From Desulforamulus reducens MI-1 (GTDB lineage Bacteria; Bacillota; Desulfotomaculia; Desulfotomaculales; Desulfotomaculaceae): a stretch of DNA of 64,000 nt. This document shows positions 8,375 through 17,648 of this stretch, piece by piece. Below the pieces are notes generated by a model. That model saw only the letters and a list, made by a program, of their open reading frames with translations. It was not told where the DNA came from and searched no databases. The position numbers were made by a program, and so were the translations under genes. The stretch lies in assembly GCF_000016165.1 (NCBI RefSeq), contig NC_009253.1:2700332-2764331 (forward strand), in the 5' to 3' direction. Position 1 is the first letter of the stretch, and each line of letters opens with the position of its first letter.

Positions 8375-9376
8375 TTATTCCAGCTTCTTTCCTTTCTCTT
8401 TCCCATGTCCGTTGCCGGAGATGGACTCTCTCATTTTCGTATCCGCCAGTATGTTTTGCATGTTGTAATAGTCCATAACACCCAAACGACCTGAACGGAA
8501 GGCTTCGGCCATGGCTCTAGGTACTTCCGCTTCGGCTTCTACAACCTTTGCTCTCATTTCTTGTACCCTGGCCTTCATCTCCTGTTCCTGGGCCACCGCC
8601 ATGGCTCTTCTTTCCTCTGCCTTGGCCTGGGCAATATTCTTATCCGCCTCGGCTTGGTCTGTCTGCAGTTGGGCACCAATGTTTCTGCCGATATCGACAT
8701 CGGCTATGTCAATGGATAGAATCTCAAAGGCTGTACCGGCATCAAGACCCTTGGAGAGAACCGTTTTAGAAATACTATCAGGATTCTCCAAAACGGTTTT
8801 GTGGGTTTCTGCACTACCCACACTGGTTACAACACCCTCACCTACACGGGCAATAACGGTTTCTTCACCAGCACCGCCCACCAGGCGATCGATATTGGCC
8901 CGTACCGTTACCCTGGCAACGGCTTTCAATTCAATACCATCCTTCGCCACCGCACTGATAACAGGGGTTTCGATCACTTTCGGATTAACACTCATTTGGA
9001 CTGCTTCCAGCACGTTTCTGCCGGCCAAATCAATGGCCGCAGCCCTTTCAAAGAGCAAAGGTATATTAGCCCTTTCAGCCGCAATTAGTGCATCCACAAC
9101 CCGGTCCACATTACCTCCGGCCAAATAGTGGGCTTCCAGTTGATTTACACTGACGGCCAGACCTGCTTTATCCGCTTTGATCAGTGGATTGACAATCTTG
9201 GCCGGTGGTACCCGGCGCAATCGCATACCTACCAGGGTAAAAATGCCGACCTTTACCCCTGCCGCCAGTGCTGAAATCCACAGGCCCACAGGAATAAAGC
9301 TGAATAAAACCACCACAGAGATGACGCCTAAGATTACTAAGACCAGGAAAGAAAGACTGCCTAAACTCATGAACAA
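8375..9376 (-). CDS. floA: Flotillin-like protein FloA
   Basis: FloA is a scaffold of bacterial membrane microdomains. The 333-residue protein has an N-terminal hydrophobic hairpin (about 8-52), an SPFH/PHB domain (about 60-230) and a C-terminal Glu-Ala-rich coiled coil ([20 protein letters not shown]). It starts at a TTG (9376) after GGAGGAG; an ATG two codons later is equally possible. The NfeD-type gene directly upstream is the usual partner, as in the Bacillus yqeZ-floA pair. Confidence 0.93.
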   Translation of the reverse strand: MFMSLGSLSFLVLVILGVISVVVLFSFIPVGLWISALAAGVKVGIFTLVGMRLRRVPPAKIVNPLIKADKAGLAVSVNQLEAHYLAGGNVDRVVDALIAAERANIPLLFERAAAIDLAGRNVLEAVQMSVNPKVIETPVISAVAKDGIELKAVARVTVRANIDRLVGGAGEETVIARVGEGVVTSVGSAETHKTVLENPDSISKTVLSKGLDAGTAFEILSIDIADVDIGRNIGAQLQTDQAEADKNIAQAKAEERRAMAVAQEQEMKARVQEMRAKVVEAEAEVPRAMAEAFRSGRLGVMDYYNMQNILADTKMRESISGNGHGKEKGKKLE

Positions 9377-9450
9377 TTCTACTCCTCCTTTAGCATTTAT
9401 AAAGTATTTTAGGGATAACCTAAAAAATTATTCTATTAAACGGCAATACT

Positions 9451-9966
9451 TTAGATATCTTTACGGTCCACTGTCTTTACTACCACTCTGGTTCCTTCAA
9501 CTTTTATGACCAGCACGTGGGTCCCTGGAGCTACAAATTCGCCCTCCGTCACGACGTCTACCTTCATCCCTTCAATGAGGGCAGAGCCTGCCGGGCGTAA
9601 AGGCGTTGCAGCCACACCCTCTAAGCCTAGAAGTTTTTCCATCTGACGGTCTGGTGCTAAATAGCCCTCTTCTTTGTTCTGGCGATTGGACAAAGTTACC
9701 CTACGCCAAAAATTAAACTTGGTAGCAAGCCATACGCCCCCCACCAGGACCAGCAATGTAACCAGCAACGCCAAAGTTAAGGCCTGGGTGGCATGAAAAA
9801 TATCTACTGATATCAGGAGGACACCCCAACCCAATAATATGACCCCCACCACACCAGCCACACCAAAACCAGGGACGAAAAACAATTCAATGACCAGAGC
9901 TAAAACCCCTAAAACAAAGGCAAGGGTAGCCAACCAGCCAGACATCTGTGCAAGATAAAAAAGCAT
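9451..9966 (-). CDS. NfeD-like membrane protein
   Basis: This 171-residue protein has four hydrophobic helices (about 10-82) and a C-terminal OB-fold NfeD domain (about 112-170) containing GLEGVAATPLRPAGSA and the GTHVLVIKVEGTRVVV strand pair. It lacks the serine-protease part found in long NfeD proteins, so it is the short form. NfeD proteins pair with flotillins or stomatins, and floA follows 74 bases downstream. Confidence 0.88.
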   Translation of the reverse strand: MLFYLAQMSGWLATLAFVLGVLALVIELFFVPGFGVAGVVGVILLGWGVLLISVDIFHATQALTLALLVTLLVLVGGVWLATKFNFWRRVTLSNRQNKEEGYLAPDRQMEKLLGLEGVAATPLRPAGSALIEGMKVDVVTEGEFVAPGTHVLVIKVEGTRVVVKTVDRKDI

Positions 9967-10006
9967 TTGCGCACACCCCCATGCTTCAATATTATTTACT
10001 TACAAT

Positions 10007-10042
10007 GTAAAAAAATGCCTGGCATTTTGCCAAGCATTTTTT
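10007..10042 (-). terminator. Terminator after rpsU
   Basis: On the minus strand ATGCTTGGCA and TGCCAGGCAT form a stem around AAA, followed directly by seven T. It begins about 10 bases after the rpsU stop. Confidence 0.75.
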
Positions 10043-10051
10043 ATGTTCTGG

Positions 10052-10231
10052 TTATCTAAAGCTTTTACGTTTACGAGCTGCTTCGGACTTTTTCTTTCTT
10101 TTTACACTGGGTTTTTCATAATACTCGTGTTTGCGTGCCTCAGCCAAAACGCCAGCCTTTTGACAGGACCGCTTAAAGCGCCGGAGGGCACTGTCCAGTG
10201 TTTCGTTCTTGCCAACTCTAATTTCCGCCAC
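10052..10231 (-). CDS. rpsU: 30S ribosomal protein S21
   Basis: This 59-residue basic protein begins at a GTG (10231) with a GGAGGGAGGG ribosome site upstream. The sequence [20 protein letters not shown] at the start and the Lys/Arg-rich tail are typical of S21, which sits near the anti-Shine-Dalgarno end of the 30S subunit. It has its own promoter upstream (10328-10356) and a terminator directly after it, so it can be made alone. It is followed by the NfeD-floA group. Confidence 0.95.
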   Translation of the reverse strand: MAEIRVGKNETLDSALRRFKRSCQKAGVLAEARKHEYYEKPSVKRKKKSEAARKRKSFR

Positions 10232-10327
10232 TCAATTTCCCTCCCTCCGCCAAACCATAAACCTGGATCTAGTTCTAATTCCCAATATATCTGAGGTGTA
10301 TAGTATGTAAAAAATAAATACCAGTTT

Positions 10328-10356
10328 ATTATAACTTGATATCAGGCTGTAGTCAA
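10328..10356 (-). promoter_or_regulatory. Sigma-A-type promoter for rpsU
   Basis: On the minus strand, TTGACT-N17-TATAAT lies about 97 bases upstream of the rpsU start and just after the stop of the preceding HIT gene. Confidence 0.7.
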
Positions 10357-10361
10357 TAATT

Positions 10362-10703
10362 TTAACCTGGAGGCCATTGCATTTGCCGACCACCCAATAG
10401 ATGGAAGTGAATATGATAAACCGTTTGACCACCTTCGTCTCCACAGTTGGAAACAATCCTAAAGCCCTTAGCCAATCCTAGTTCCTTTGCCAATTTTGCA
10501 GCAATTAACAGGATATGTCCCATTAGGTCTGCATCTTCGCTTCCTAAATCCTCCAAGGAGGAAATGTGTTTTTTAGGAATGATCAAAATATGCACCGGAG
10601 CAGCAGGAGCAATATCTTTAAAGGCATAAACCTTTTCATCTTGGTAAACAACCTGGGAAGGTATTTCTCCGGTAATGATCTTACAAAAAATGCAGTCTTG
10701 CAC
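10362..10703 (-). CDS. HIT family nucleotide-binding hydrolase (HinT type)
   Basis: This is a 113-residue purine nucleoside phosphoramidase-type protein. It has the zinc-binding CIFCKI start, KHISSLEDL in the middle and the catalytic histidine triad HIHFHLLGG near the end. I chose the GTG at 10703, eight bases after GGGGAGGTG. A longer frame to 10778 has no ribosome site and extra residues not typical of the family. It lies just downstream of mtaB on the same strand. Confidence 0.9.
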   Translation of the reverse strand: MQDCIFCKIITGEIPSQVVYQDEKVYAFKDIAPAAPVHILIIPKKHISSLEDLGSEDADLMGHILLIAAKLAKELGLAKGFRIVSNCGDEGGQTVYHIHFHLLGGRQMQWPPG

Positions 10704-10800
10704 CAGCAAGCACCTCCCCCCAGCGTAAATTAAAACTATTTTTACATAGTCTTTCCTAAAAGTGTATTCAACACTCAAAGGATATTATCCTGCAACCTTG

Positions 10801-12108
10801 TTAAATAATTCTGCCTTTTAATGTAGATTCCTTAACTCCTTGGATGTGCACCCTCACCATTTGTCCCTTCAAGCCTGTGTCCCCTGGAAATAGCACCTTA
10901 AGGTAGGTGTCTGTATGCCCTTCCAAAAGATTAGGGTCCTTTTCGTAGGGTTGTTCCACCAGCACTTTCAGTTCTTTACCCACCTGTTGCTGGGCAAATT
11001 GATGAGCAAGGCGATTACCCAGTTCAATCAAACTTTTACTACGCTCTTCTTTGTCTTGGGGAGCAACCTGATCTGTCATCTCTGCGGCGGGCGTACCCTT
11101 GCGAGGAGAGTATTTAAAGACATGGATACCGGCAAAGCCAGACCGTTCAACGGTTTTTAGTGTGTTTTGAAAATGTTCCTGGGTTTCCCCAGGAAAGCCA
11201 ACAATAATGTCGCTGGTGATAGCAATACCCGGCATAATCTGGTTTATTTTATGAATTAAGTCAGTAAATTGCTGGGTGTTGTACCTCCTTCCCATGAGAG
11301 CCAGAATCTCATCATCACCGCTTTGTAAAGGAATATGCAGATGGCGGCACACATTGGGATGCTCTGACACGGCTTTAATGAGGGCATTGTTGATATCATG
11401 GGGTTCCACAGAACCCAAACGAAGTCTGGTTAGGCCTGGTAATTTCGCTAACCGCTCCACCAACCAGCCCAAATCAATATCTTTTCCGGTAAAATCCTGA
11501 CCATAGGCACCGATATGAATGCCAGTTAATACAATCTCTTGAAAACCCTGTTGAATTAATTCTTCTGCAGAACTCAGGACATTTTCCGGCAGTCGGCTAC
11601 GTACGGGCCCCCGGGCATAAGGAATAATGCAGTAAGCACAAAAGCTGTTGCATCCCTCCTGAATCTTTAGAAAAGCCCTTGTTTTTCCTTGTTCTGTGGG
11701 TACCGGAAGCTCTTCAAAGCAATCAGTTTGCATAATATCATCCACTGCATTAACCGGCCCTTTACCCCTGGAGTAGGCCTCCACCAGTTGGACAATTCTA
11801 CTTTTATCCTTGGTGCCAACTACCAGATCAACACCAGGAATTTCTAATACTTCTCCGGGTGATGTCTGGGCATAACATCCCGTTACTGTAATAACAGCCG
11901 CTGGGTTCTGTTTACTGGCCCGTCGGATGATTTGCCTGGATTTGCGATCCCCCATGTGGGTAACGGTGCAGGTATTGATTACATATGCATCTGCATGTTG
12001 CTCAAAATCAACTATTTCGTAGCCCGCTTGCCGAAATAAATCGGCGATGGCAGATGATTCATACTGGTTAACTTTACATCCAAGGGTATAAATAGCAGCA
12101 GATTTAGC
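10801..12108 (-). CDS. mtaB: tRNA t6A37 methylthiotransferase MtaB
   Basis: MtaB converts t6A to ms2t6A at position 37 of tRNAs reading ANN codons. The 435-residue protein carries the N-terminal MTTase domain with cluster cysteines C12, C48 and C79. The radical SAM motif C154-x3-C158-x2-C161 (EGCNSFCAYC) comes next, then a C-terminal TRAM-like region. The ATG at 12108 follows AAGGAGGT at eight bases; an ATG 33 bases upstream lacks a site. It follows rsmE, whose end it nearly touches, as in the Bacillus dnaJ-prmA-rsmE-mtaB order. Confidence 0.94.
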   Translation of the reverse strand, partial: AKSAAIYTLGCKVNQYESSAIADLFRQAGYEIVDFEQHADAYVINTCTVTHMGDRKSRQIIRRASKQNPAAVITVTGCYAQTSPGEVLEIPGVDLVVGTKDKSRIVQLVEAYSRGKGPVNAVDDIMQTDCFEELPVPTEQGKTRAFLKIQEGCNSFCAYCIIPYARGPVRSRLPENVLSSAEELIQQGFQEIVLTGIHIGAYGQDFTGKDIDLGWLVERLAKLPGLTRLRLGSVEPHDINNALIKAVSEHPNVCRHLHIPLQSGDDEILALMGRRYNTQQFTDLIHKINQIMPGIAITSDIIVGFPGETQEHFQNTLKTVERSGFAGIHVFKYSPRKGTPAAEMTDQVAPQDKEERSKSLIELGNRLAHQFAQQQVGKELKVLVEQPYEKDPNLLEGHTDTYLKVLFPGDTGLKGQMVRVHIQGVKESTLKGRII

Positions 12109-12124
12109 CATATTGGAAACCTCC

Positions 12125-12868
12125 TTAGCCCAGTTCGCCAAACTGGTACAGGACCATTGTCAGAGCCGCTGGTCCTGCTGTTTCAGTGCGCAAAATCCGG
12201 CTGCCCAGTGTAACCGGGTAAAATCCCTTTTCCTTGACCCGCTCAACTTCCTCTTCTTCAAAGCCGCCTTCGGGACCAATAAAAATATACACCTGGCCGG
12301 GTGCCATCGGCCTTGTTTGCAAGACTTCTCTAAGGGATTTTGTCCTTTCACCCTCCCAGGGCATCAGCACCAGGGCATCCGGCGGAATTTGCTGCAGTAT
12401 TTCATCCCAGCTACTTAGCATATATACTTCCGGTATACCGGACCGCCGGCATTGTTTGGCAGCCTCCACTGCTACCCGCTGCCAACGCTGTACCCGCTCT
12501 GCAGCCTTTTTAGCATCCAACTTTACAATCGAACGGGCGGCGGCCAGGGGAATGATGCTGCTAACCCCCAGTTCAGTACACTTCTGTATAATTGTTTCCA
12601 TCTTATCACCCTTGGGCAGACCCTGCACCAGGGTAACTTTTACCGTTGGCTCCGAAGTGGCCTCTTGCTGCTCCAGAATCCTACAGTGAACCTCTTGTTT
12701 ATTTATTTCTAAAATCTGCGCCAAATAAACATTCCCCCGGCCATCAAGAAGGGTTAGGTTATTCCCGGTCTCCATCCTCAAAACCCGGCTGATATGTTTT
12801 ACATCCGGCCCATTAATGACGGCTGTATCGCTGTTAATTTGTTCAGGTTGGACAAAAAATCGGGGCAA
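12125..12868 (-). CDS. rsmE: 16S rRNA m3U1498 methyltransferase RsmE
   Basis: This SPOUT-class enzyme of 247 residues methylates U1498 of 16S rRNA using S-adenosylmethionine. An N-terminal PUA-like barrel (about 1-70) binds RNA. The C-terminal knot has the LVQGLPKGDKME, IPLAAARS, FIGPEGGF and LGSRILRTETA motifs. It starts four bases after the prmA stop, so it is probably co-translated with it. Confidence 0.94.
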   Translation of the reverse strand: MPRFFVQPEQINSDTAVINGPDVKHISRVLRMETGNNLTLLDGRGNVYLAQILEINKQEVHCRILEQQEATSEPTVKVTLVQGLPKGDKMETIIQKCTELGVSSIIPLAAARSIVKLDAKKAAERVQRWQRVAVEAAKQCRRSGIPEVYMLSSWDEILQQIPPDALVLMPWEGERTKSLREVLQTRPMAPGQVYIFIGPEGGFEEEEVERVKEKGFYPVTLGSRILRTETAGPAALTMVLYQFGELG

Positions 12869-12871
12869 ATC

Positions 12872-13798
12872 TTATCCCTCCAAAATACATAGGTAGGAAA
12901 CCCATTCCCCGTCTTCCTTGCGTCCTAGAATTTTAAAACCGGTTTGTTCCAACTTTTGCCGGACTTCTTCAGCACGAAACTGAATAATACCGGATGTAAT
13001 AAAATAACCACCGTGTTTTAAAATCCGTGGCACATCAGGGGCCAGAATCATAATGACATTGGCAACAATATTGGCGATTACAACATCAACCTTGCTTTCC
13101 ACTTTATCCAACAAGTTGCCATGAAACACTTCAACTATATCTTGAACGCCATTCCGCTCCACATTTTCCTGGGATACTTTGACAGCCACTTCATCCAAAT
13201 CCACTGCTAAAACCCTAGCAGCACCTAATTTGGCAGAAGTGATGGCAAGAATCCCTGTGCCGGTTCCCACATCTGCCACCGATTCCCCCCCCTGGATAAT
13301 ACCCTCCAGGTATTCCATACACATAGTGGTGGTGGGATGATTACCACAGCCAAAGGCCATGCCAGGATCCATTTCCAGAACAATTCTCCCATCCTCTGGC
13401 ACATAATCTTCCCAACTGGGCTTAACAGCCAGTTTTTGACCAATCTCCACCGGCTTATAGTATTTCATCCAGGCGGTGGCCCAATCCTCTTCGGCTACCT
13501 GGCGTCTTTCAAAAGTAGGCACTGCATCCAAGGGTAGCCCGGTCAGTCGTTCCTGTAAAAGAACCAGCTTGTTCTCCAAGTTGGGGCCTTCGGGTAGGTA
13601 AGCTTTTACGATTGGTTGGGGACGATTTAGGACCTCGGGTGGAAACTCATAATGGTCCCAAATGTTGGCTTCTATATACCGGTTTATTAAAGCCGGGTCC
13701 TCTATCACAACCCCACCGGCACCCAGTTCATCAAATATATTACTTACCATGTCGATACCTTCAGGGCATACATGGACGGCTATTTCGAGCCAATTCAA
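12872..13798 (-). CDS. prmA: Ribosomal protein L11 methyltransferase
   Basis: PrmA trimethylates ribosomal protein L11. The 308-residue protein has an N-terminal L11-binding domain and a class I methyltransferase fold. That fold shows DPGMAFGCGNHPTT, the S-adenosylmethionine loop DVGTGTGILAI (about 179-189), the acidic residue in AVDLDEVAV and the NIVAN catalytic-region motif. It sits after dnaJ, as in many Firmicutes, but is separated from it here by a repeat element. Confidence 0.95.
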   Translation of the reverse strand: MNWLEIAVHVCPEGIDMVSNIFDELGAGGVVIEDPALINRYIEANIWDHYEFPPEVLNRPQPIVKAYLPEGPNLENKLVLLQERLTGLPLDAVPTFERRQVAEEDWATAWMKYYKPVEIGQKLAVKPSWEDYVPEDGRIVLEMDPGMAFGCGNHPTTTMCMEYLEGIIQGGESVADVGTGTGILAITSAKLGAARVLAVDLDEVAVKVSQENVERNGVQDIVEVFHGNLLDKVESKVDVVIANIVANVIMILAPDVPRILKHGGYFITSGIIQFRAEEVRQKLEQTGFKILGRKEDGEWVSYLCILEG

Positions 13799-13872
13799 TG
13801 GGGGAACCTCCTCCTTGTTCGGATTGTAGGTGAGTCTAGGGTAACTTCCATCTGAAATGGTTTTATTTTTGT

Positions 13873-13949
13873 TGTCAGCTTTCAGCCTTCAGCCTATGGG
13901 GTATTTTATGGGGCGGCCATGAGCTATGAGCCGTGAGCCATTAGCTAGG
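13873..13949. repeat. Heptamer-repeat hairpin element, prmA/dnaJ junction
   Basis: The left arm is a run of 7-base units CAGCTTT, CAGCCTT, CAGCCTA (13875-13895). The right arm is the run GAGCTAT, GAGCCGT, GAGCCAT, TAGCTAG (13921-13948). A centre with GGGGTATTTTATGGGGC separates them. It starts directly at the dnaJ stop and fills most of the gap before prmA. Confidence 0.66.
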
Positions 13950-15071
13950 TTACCCCTTAAAGGCATCTTTCATTTTCTCAAATATATTTTTTTCCGACCC
14001 TTTGGGTAGTTTCTCATCGTTCATTTTTGCAAATTCCCGCAGTAGATCCTTTTGCTTTTCATTTAGTCGGGTGGGAGTTACAACCCTTACACGAACGTGC
14101 TGATCACCGCGTCCACTTCCATTCAGATAAGGAATTCCTTTTCCCCTAATGCGGAAAATGGTACCTGTTTGTGTTCCCTCTGGCACCTTTAAGTCAGCGG
14201 AACCATCTAGAGTGGGAACTTCTAAGACATCCCCCAGGGCTGCCTGGGCAAAGGAGATTTCCATATCACAAACCACTTCATTACCTTCCCGGCGGAAGAA
14301 TTTATGAGGTCGAACCAGAATATAGACGTAGAGGTCTCCGGGCGGACCACCGCGAAGACCTGCCTCCCCTTCGCCACTAAGACGGAGGCGAGATCCCTCA
14401 TCCACTCCGGCAGGAATTTTCACGTGTATACTTTTTGTTTTTCTGATCTGACCTGCACCACGGCAAGTGGGACAGAGTTTTTCTATAATTTTTCCCGTTC
14501 CATGACACTTGTCACAGGTGCGGCTTTGCACAATACGGCCGAAGGGAGAGTTGGCTGCATATTGTACCTGCCCGGAGCCATGACAGGTACCACAGGTCTT
14601 AGTACTGCTTCCCGGCGCTGCACCAGATCCACCGCAGGTATCGCAGTTCTCCGTGCGTGGAACTTGAATGTCCCTTTCTACACCAAAGGCAGCTTCCTTA
14701 AAGGATATCTCCATGTTAACTCTTAAGTCATTACCTTTTTGGGGGCCGTTACGCTGGCGTCCCATACCACCAAAAAACATGTCAAAGATATCACCAAAGT
14801 CACCGTTAAAGCCTCCAAAACCACCTGCGCCAAAACCCTGGCCATCGGTGGCAGCATGACCGAATTGGTCATAGGAGGTCCGTTTTTCAGGATCACTTAG
14901 TACCGCATAGGCTTCGGCAATTTCCTTAAACTTTGTTTCTGCCTCTGCTTTATCACCCTGGTAGGCATCGGGGTGGTACTGCCGGGCCAGCTTACGGTAC
15001 GCTTTCTTTATCTCATCCGCAGAGGCACCTTTGCTTAGGCCCAGCACCTCATAATAATCTCGCTTAGCCAT
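13950..15071 (-). CDS. dnaJ: Chaperone protein DnaJ
   Basis: DnaJ is the Hsp40 partner that delivers substrates to DnaK and stimulates its ATPase. The 373-residue protein has an N-terminal J domain with the HPD tripeptide (about 33-35) and a Gly/Phe-rich linker (about 75-115). Four zinc-binding CxxCxGxG repeats ([32 protein letters not shown]) lead into a C-terminal substrate-binding part. The full type I length is present. It lies downstream of dnaK with a large palindrome in the gap. Confidence 0.97.
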   Translation of the reverse strand: MAKRDYYEVLGLSKGASADEIKKAYRKLARQYHPDAYQGDKAEAETKFKEIAEAYAVLSDPEKRTSYDQFGHAATDGQGFGAGGFGGFNGDFGDIFDMFFGGMGRQRNGPQKGNDLRVNMEISFKEAAFGVERDIQVPRTENCDTCGGSGAAPGSSTKTCGTCHGSGQVQYAANSPFGRIVQSRTCDKCHGTGKIIEKLCPTCRGAGQIRKTKSIHVKIPAGVDEGSRLRLSGEGEAGLRGGPPGDLYVYILVRPHKFFRREGNEVVCDMEISFAQAALGDVLEVPTLDGSADLKVPEGTQTGTIFRIRGKGIPYLNGSGRGDQHVRVRVVTPTRLNEKQKDLLREFAKMNDEKLPKGSEKNIFEKMKDAFKG

Positions 15072-15092
15072 GTTTCACCACCTTACATTCAT

Positions 15093-15126
15093 AAATTACA
15101 GGGGAATCTAGATTCCCCTGTAATTT
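15093..15126. repeat. Perfect 34-bp palindrome between dnaK and dnaJ
   Basis: AAATTACAGGGGAATCT is followed immediately by its exact reverse complement. The arms are 17 bases with no spacer. No T-run follows on the minus strand, so it does not look like a simple terminator. It would fold in the dnaK-dnaJ mRNA about 20 bases before the dnaJ start. Confidence 0.75.
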
Positions 15127-15152
15127 GCACTTCTACATTATATTATAATTTT

Positions 15153-17000
15153 CTACTTGTTGTCGTCTTTTACTTCATAATCTGCATCCACAACATTATC
15201 CTTTTCAGCCTGACCGCCGCAGTTACCGCCGGCACAGCCACCCTGGGCAGCAGCCTGCTGGGCCTGCTGTTGCTGGTACAGGTCAGCGGTTAATTCGTGG
15301 AGGGGCTTGGTTAGTTCCTCTAATTTATTTTTAATTAAATCTGTATCGTTGCCGTTCATGGCAGTGCGCAGTTCTTCTACAGCCTTTTGTACTGCTTCTA
15401 CTTTTGCTTTATCTGCATTTTCTCCCAGGTCCTTAATAGTCTTTTCAGCCTGATAAATCAGGCTGTCTGCCTGGTTTTTGACCTCAACAGCTTCTTTCCG
15501 CTTCTTATCTTCTTCTGCAAATTTTTCAGCTTCATTAACCATTCTGTTGATTTCATCATCAGACAAACCACCAGTGCCACCGGTAATCGAAATACTTTGG
15601 ACTGTTCCTGTTCCCATATCCTTTGCAGATACAGATACGATACCATTGACATCAATATCAAATTTTACCTCAATTTGCGGTACACCACGGGGTGCCGGAG
15701 GAATACCGGACAGTTGGAATCTACCCAGAGTTTTGTTATCTGCCGCCATTTGACGCTCACCCTGCAGCACATGAATTTCCACTGATGGTTGGTTATCAGC
15801 TGCGGTGGAGAATATCTGGCTCTTGGAAGTTGGGATAGTGGTATTGCGATCAATCAGCTTGGTAAACACACCGCCCAGGGTTTCAATCCCCAAGGACAGG
15901 GGAGTTACATCCAACAACAGAACATCCTTAACTTCTCCTGCCAATACACCTGCTTGAATGGCTGCACCAAGGGCAACGCACTCATCGGGGTTGATACCCT
16001 TGTGAGGTTCTTTGCCCAAGAATTTACGAACGGCTTCCTGTACTGCTGGAATACGGGTGGAACCGCCAACCATCAGTACTTTGTTTATTTCATTAGTTTC
16101 CAGACCAGAATCAGCTAAGGCCTGACGGGTGGGACCCATGGTTTTTTCCACTAAATCGGCAGTTAATTCATCAAATTTCGCTCTACTGATGTTAACATCC
16201 AGGTGGAGGGGACCATCTGCACCTACAGAAATAAAGGGCAGGTTCACATTGGTACTCAACACACCAGATAGTTCAATCTTTGCTTTTTCAGCAGACTCTT
16301 TCAGCCGCTGCATGGCCATTTTGTCTTTGGATAAGTCAACACCGGTTTCTTTTTTGAATTCTGCTACCAAGAAATCTACTATACGTTGGTCAAAGTCGTC
16401 GCCACCTAGGCGGTTGTTACCACTGGTGGACTTAACTTCAAAGACACCGTCACCCAGTTCTAGTATGGATACGTCAAAGGTTCCACCACCTAAGTCAAAG
16501 ACTTGAATGGTTTGGTCACCTTCCTTATCCAGCCCATAGGCTAGTGCTGCGGCGGTAGGCTCGTTAATTATGCGCAGTACTTCCAGTCCGGCAATTTTAC
16601 CGGCATCTTTGGTAGCCTGACGCTGGGCATCACTAAAATAGGCAGGTACAGTAATAACGGCCTGGGTAACAGACTCGCCCAGATAAGCTTCGGCATCCGC
16701 CTTTAGCTTGCTAAGTATCATTGCTGAGATTTCTTGGGGAGAGTAGTCCTTACCATCAATGGACACTTTATGATTGGTTCCCATGTACCGTTTAATGGAT
16801 TGAATGGTACGGTCGGGGTTGCTGACAGCCTGGCGTTTTGCCACCTGTCCTACCAGACGCTCACCTGTTTTAGAGAATCCAACAACCGAAGGAGTGGTTC
16901 TAGCACCTTCTGCGTTGGGGATAACAACTGCTTCGCCACCTTCCATGACGGCCACACAAGAGTTGGTTGTTCCTAAATCAATTCCTATTACTTTTCCCAT
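15153..17000 (-). CDS. dnaK: Chaperone protein DnaK (Hsp70)
   Basis: This is an ATP-dependent Hsp70 chaperone of 615 residues. The N-terminus [17 protein letters not shown], the second phosphate loop [12 protein letters not shown] and the adenosine motif [10 protein letters not shown] define the nucleotide-binding domain (about 1-370). The substrate domain starts near [14 protein letters not shown], and the C-terminus has a Gln/Ala/Gly-rich tail with a CAGGNCGG segment. I chose the ATG at 17000, which follows AGGAGG; a 12-residue upstream extension is unlikely. Confidence 0.97.
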
Positions 17001-17054
17001 TTTCTTAACCTCCTGAGAAAATTTATTACAATCCATGATCTTAAGTTCTAAATA

Positions 17055-17633
17055 TTAGGAGCTAGCGACTTTAACCATGGATGGTCTGATTACTTTTCCT
17101 TTTAGATAGTAGCCCTTGCGGAGTTCCTCCACCACCGTGTTTTCCGGTTCGTCGGAATCCTGCACTTGCATCACTGCATCATGAACATTGGGGTCAAACT
17201 GCTCCCCTTGGGCCGGAATGGGTTCCAAGCCCTCTCTGGAAAGGACTTCATTAAGCTGGCGATAAATCATTTCCACTCCGCTAATAAATTTTTCCCCTCC
17301 GTCACCAGCATTGGCCAAGGCCCTTTCAAAGTTGTCCATAACTGGTAATAAACCTTGGATCAGTTGCTCAGAGCCAAACTTGATCAAGTCCTCCCGCTCC
17401 TGGCGGGTACGGCGGCGCAGATTTTCATAATCTGCTTGCAACCTCAGTGCTCGATTGTAGTTTTGTTCTGATTCCTCTGTTTTTACCTGTAACATTTTTT
17501 TAAGTTCCTCCGGATCATCTGGCAGACTGACTGCTTCCTCCTCCGGAATCTTAACAGACTCACAATTTTCATCGGTCTGTTGCACACTCTCTTCTACAAC
17601 TTTTTGACCGCTTTTTGCATTCTCTTCGGTCAC
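17055..17633 (-). CDS. grpE: Nucleotide exchange factor GrpE
   Basis: GrpE releases ADP from DnaK. The 192-residue protein has an acidic, disordered N-terminus (about 1-50) and a long coiled coil (about 45-100). The C-terminal beta domain contains LLPVMDNFERAL and EGLEPIPAQGEQFDPNVHDA, the family's signature regions. It lies between the chaperonin gene and dnaK, which is the normal grpE-dnaK order. Confidence 0.95.
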   Translation of the reverse strand: MTEENAKSGQKVVEESVQQTDENCESVKIPEEEAVSLPDDPEELKKMLQVKTEESEQNYNRALRLQADYENLRRRTRQEREDLIKFGSEQLIQGLLPVMDNFERALANAGDGGEKFISGVEMIYRQLNEVLSREGLEPIPAQGEQFDPNVHDAVMQVQDSDEPENTVVEELRKGYYLKGKVIRPSMVKVASS

Positions 17634-17648
17634 TGTATCACCTCTCTA

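Noticed and set aside
8511-9128. 205-residue plus-strand frame opposite floA
   Set aside because: It is the antisense shadow of the Ala/Glu-rich FloA coding region and has no ribosome site.
10232-10456. 74-residue minus-strand frame upstream of rpsU
   Set aside because: It overlaps the HIT gene end and the rpsU promoter and shows no protein-like features.
15093-15126. dnaK terminator
   Set aside because: The stem is strong but no T-run follows on the minus strand, and dnaJ is expected to be in the same operon.
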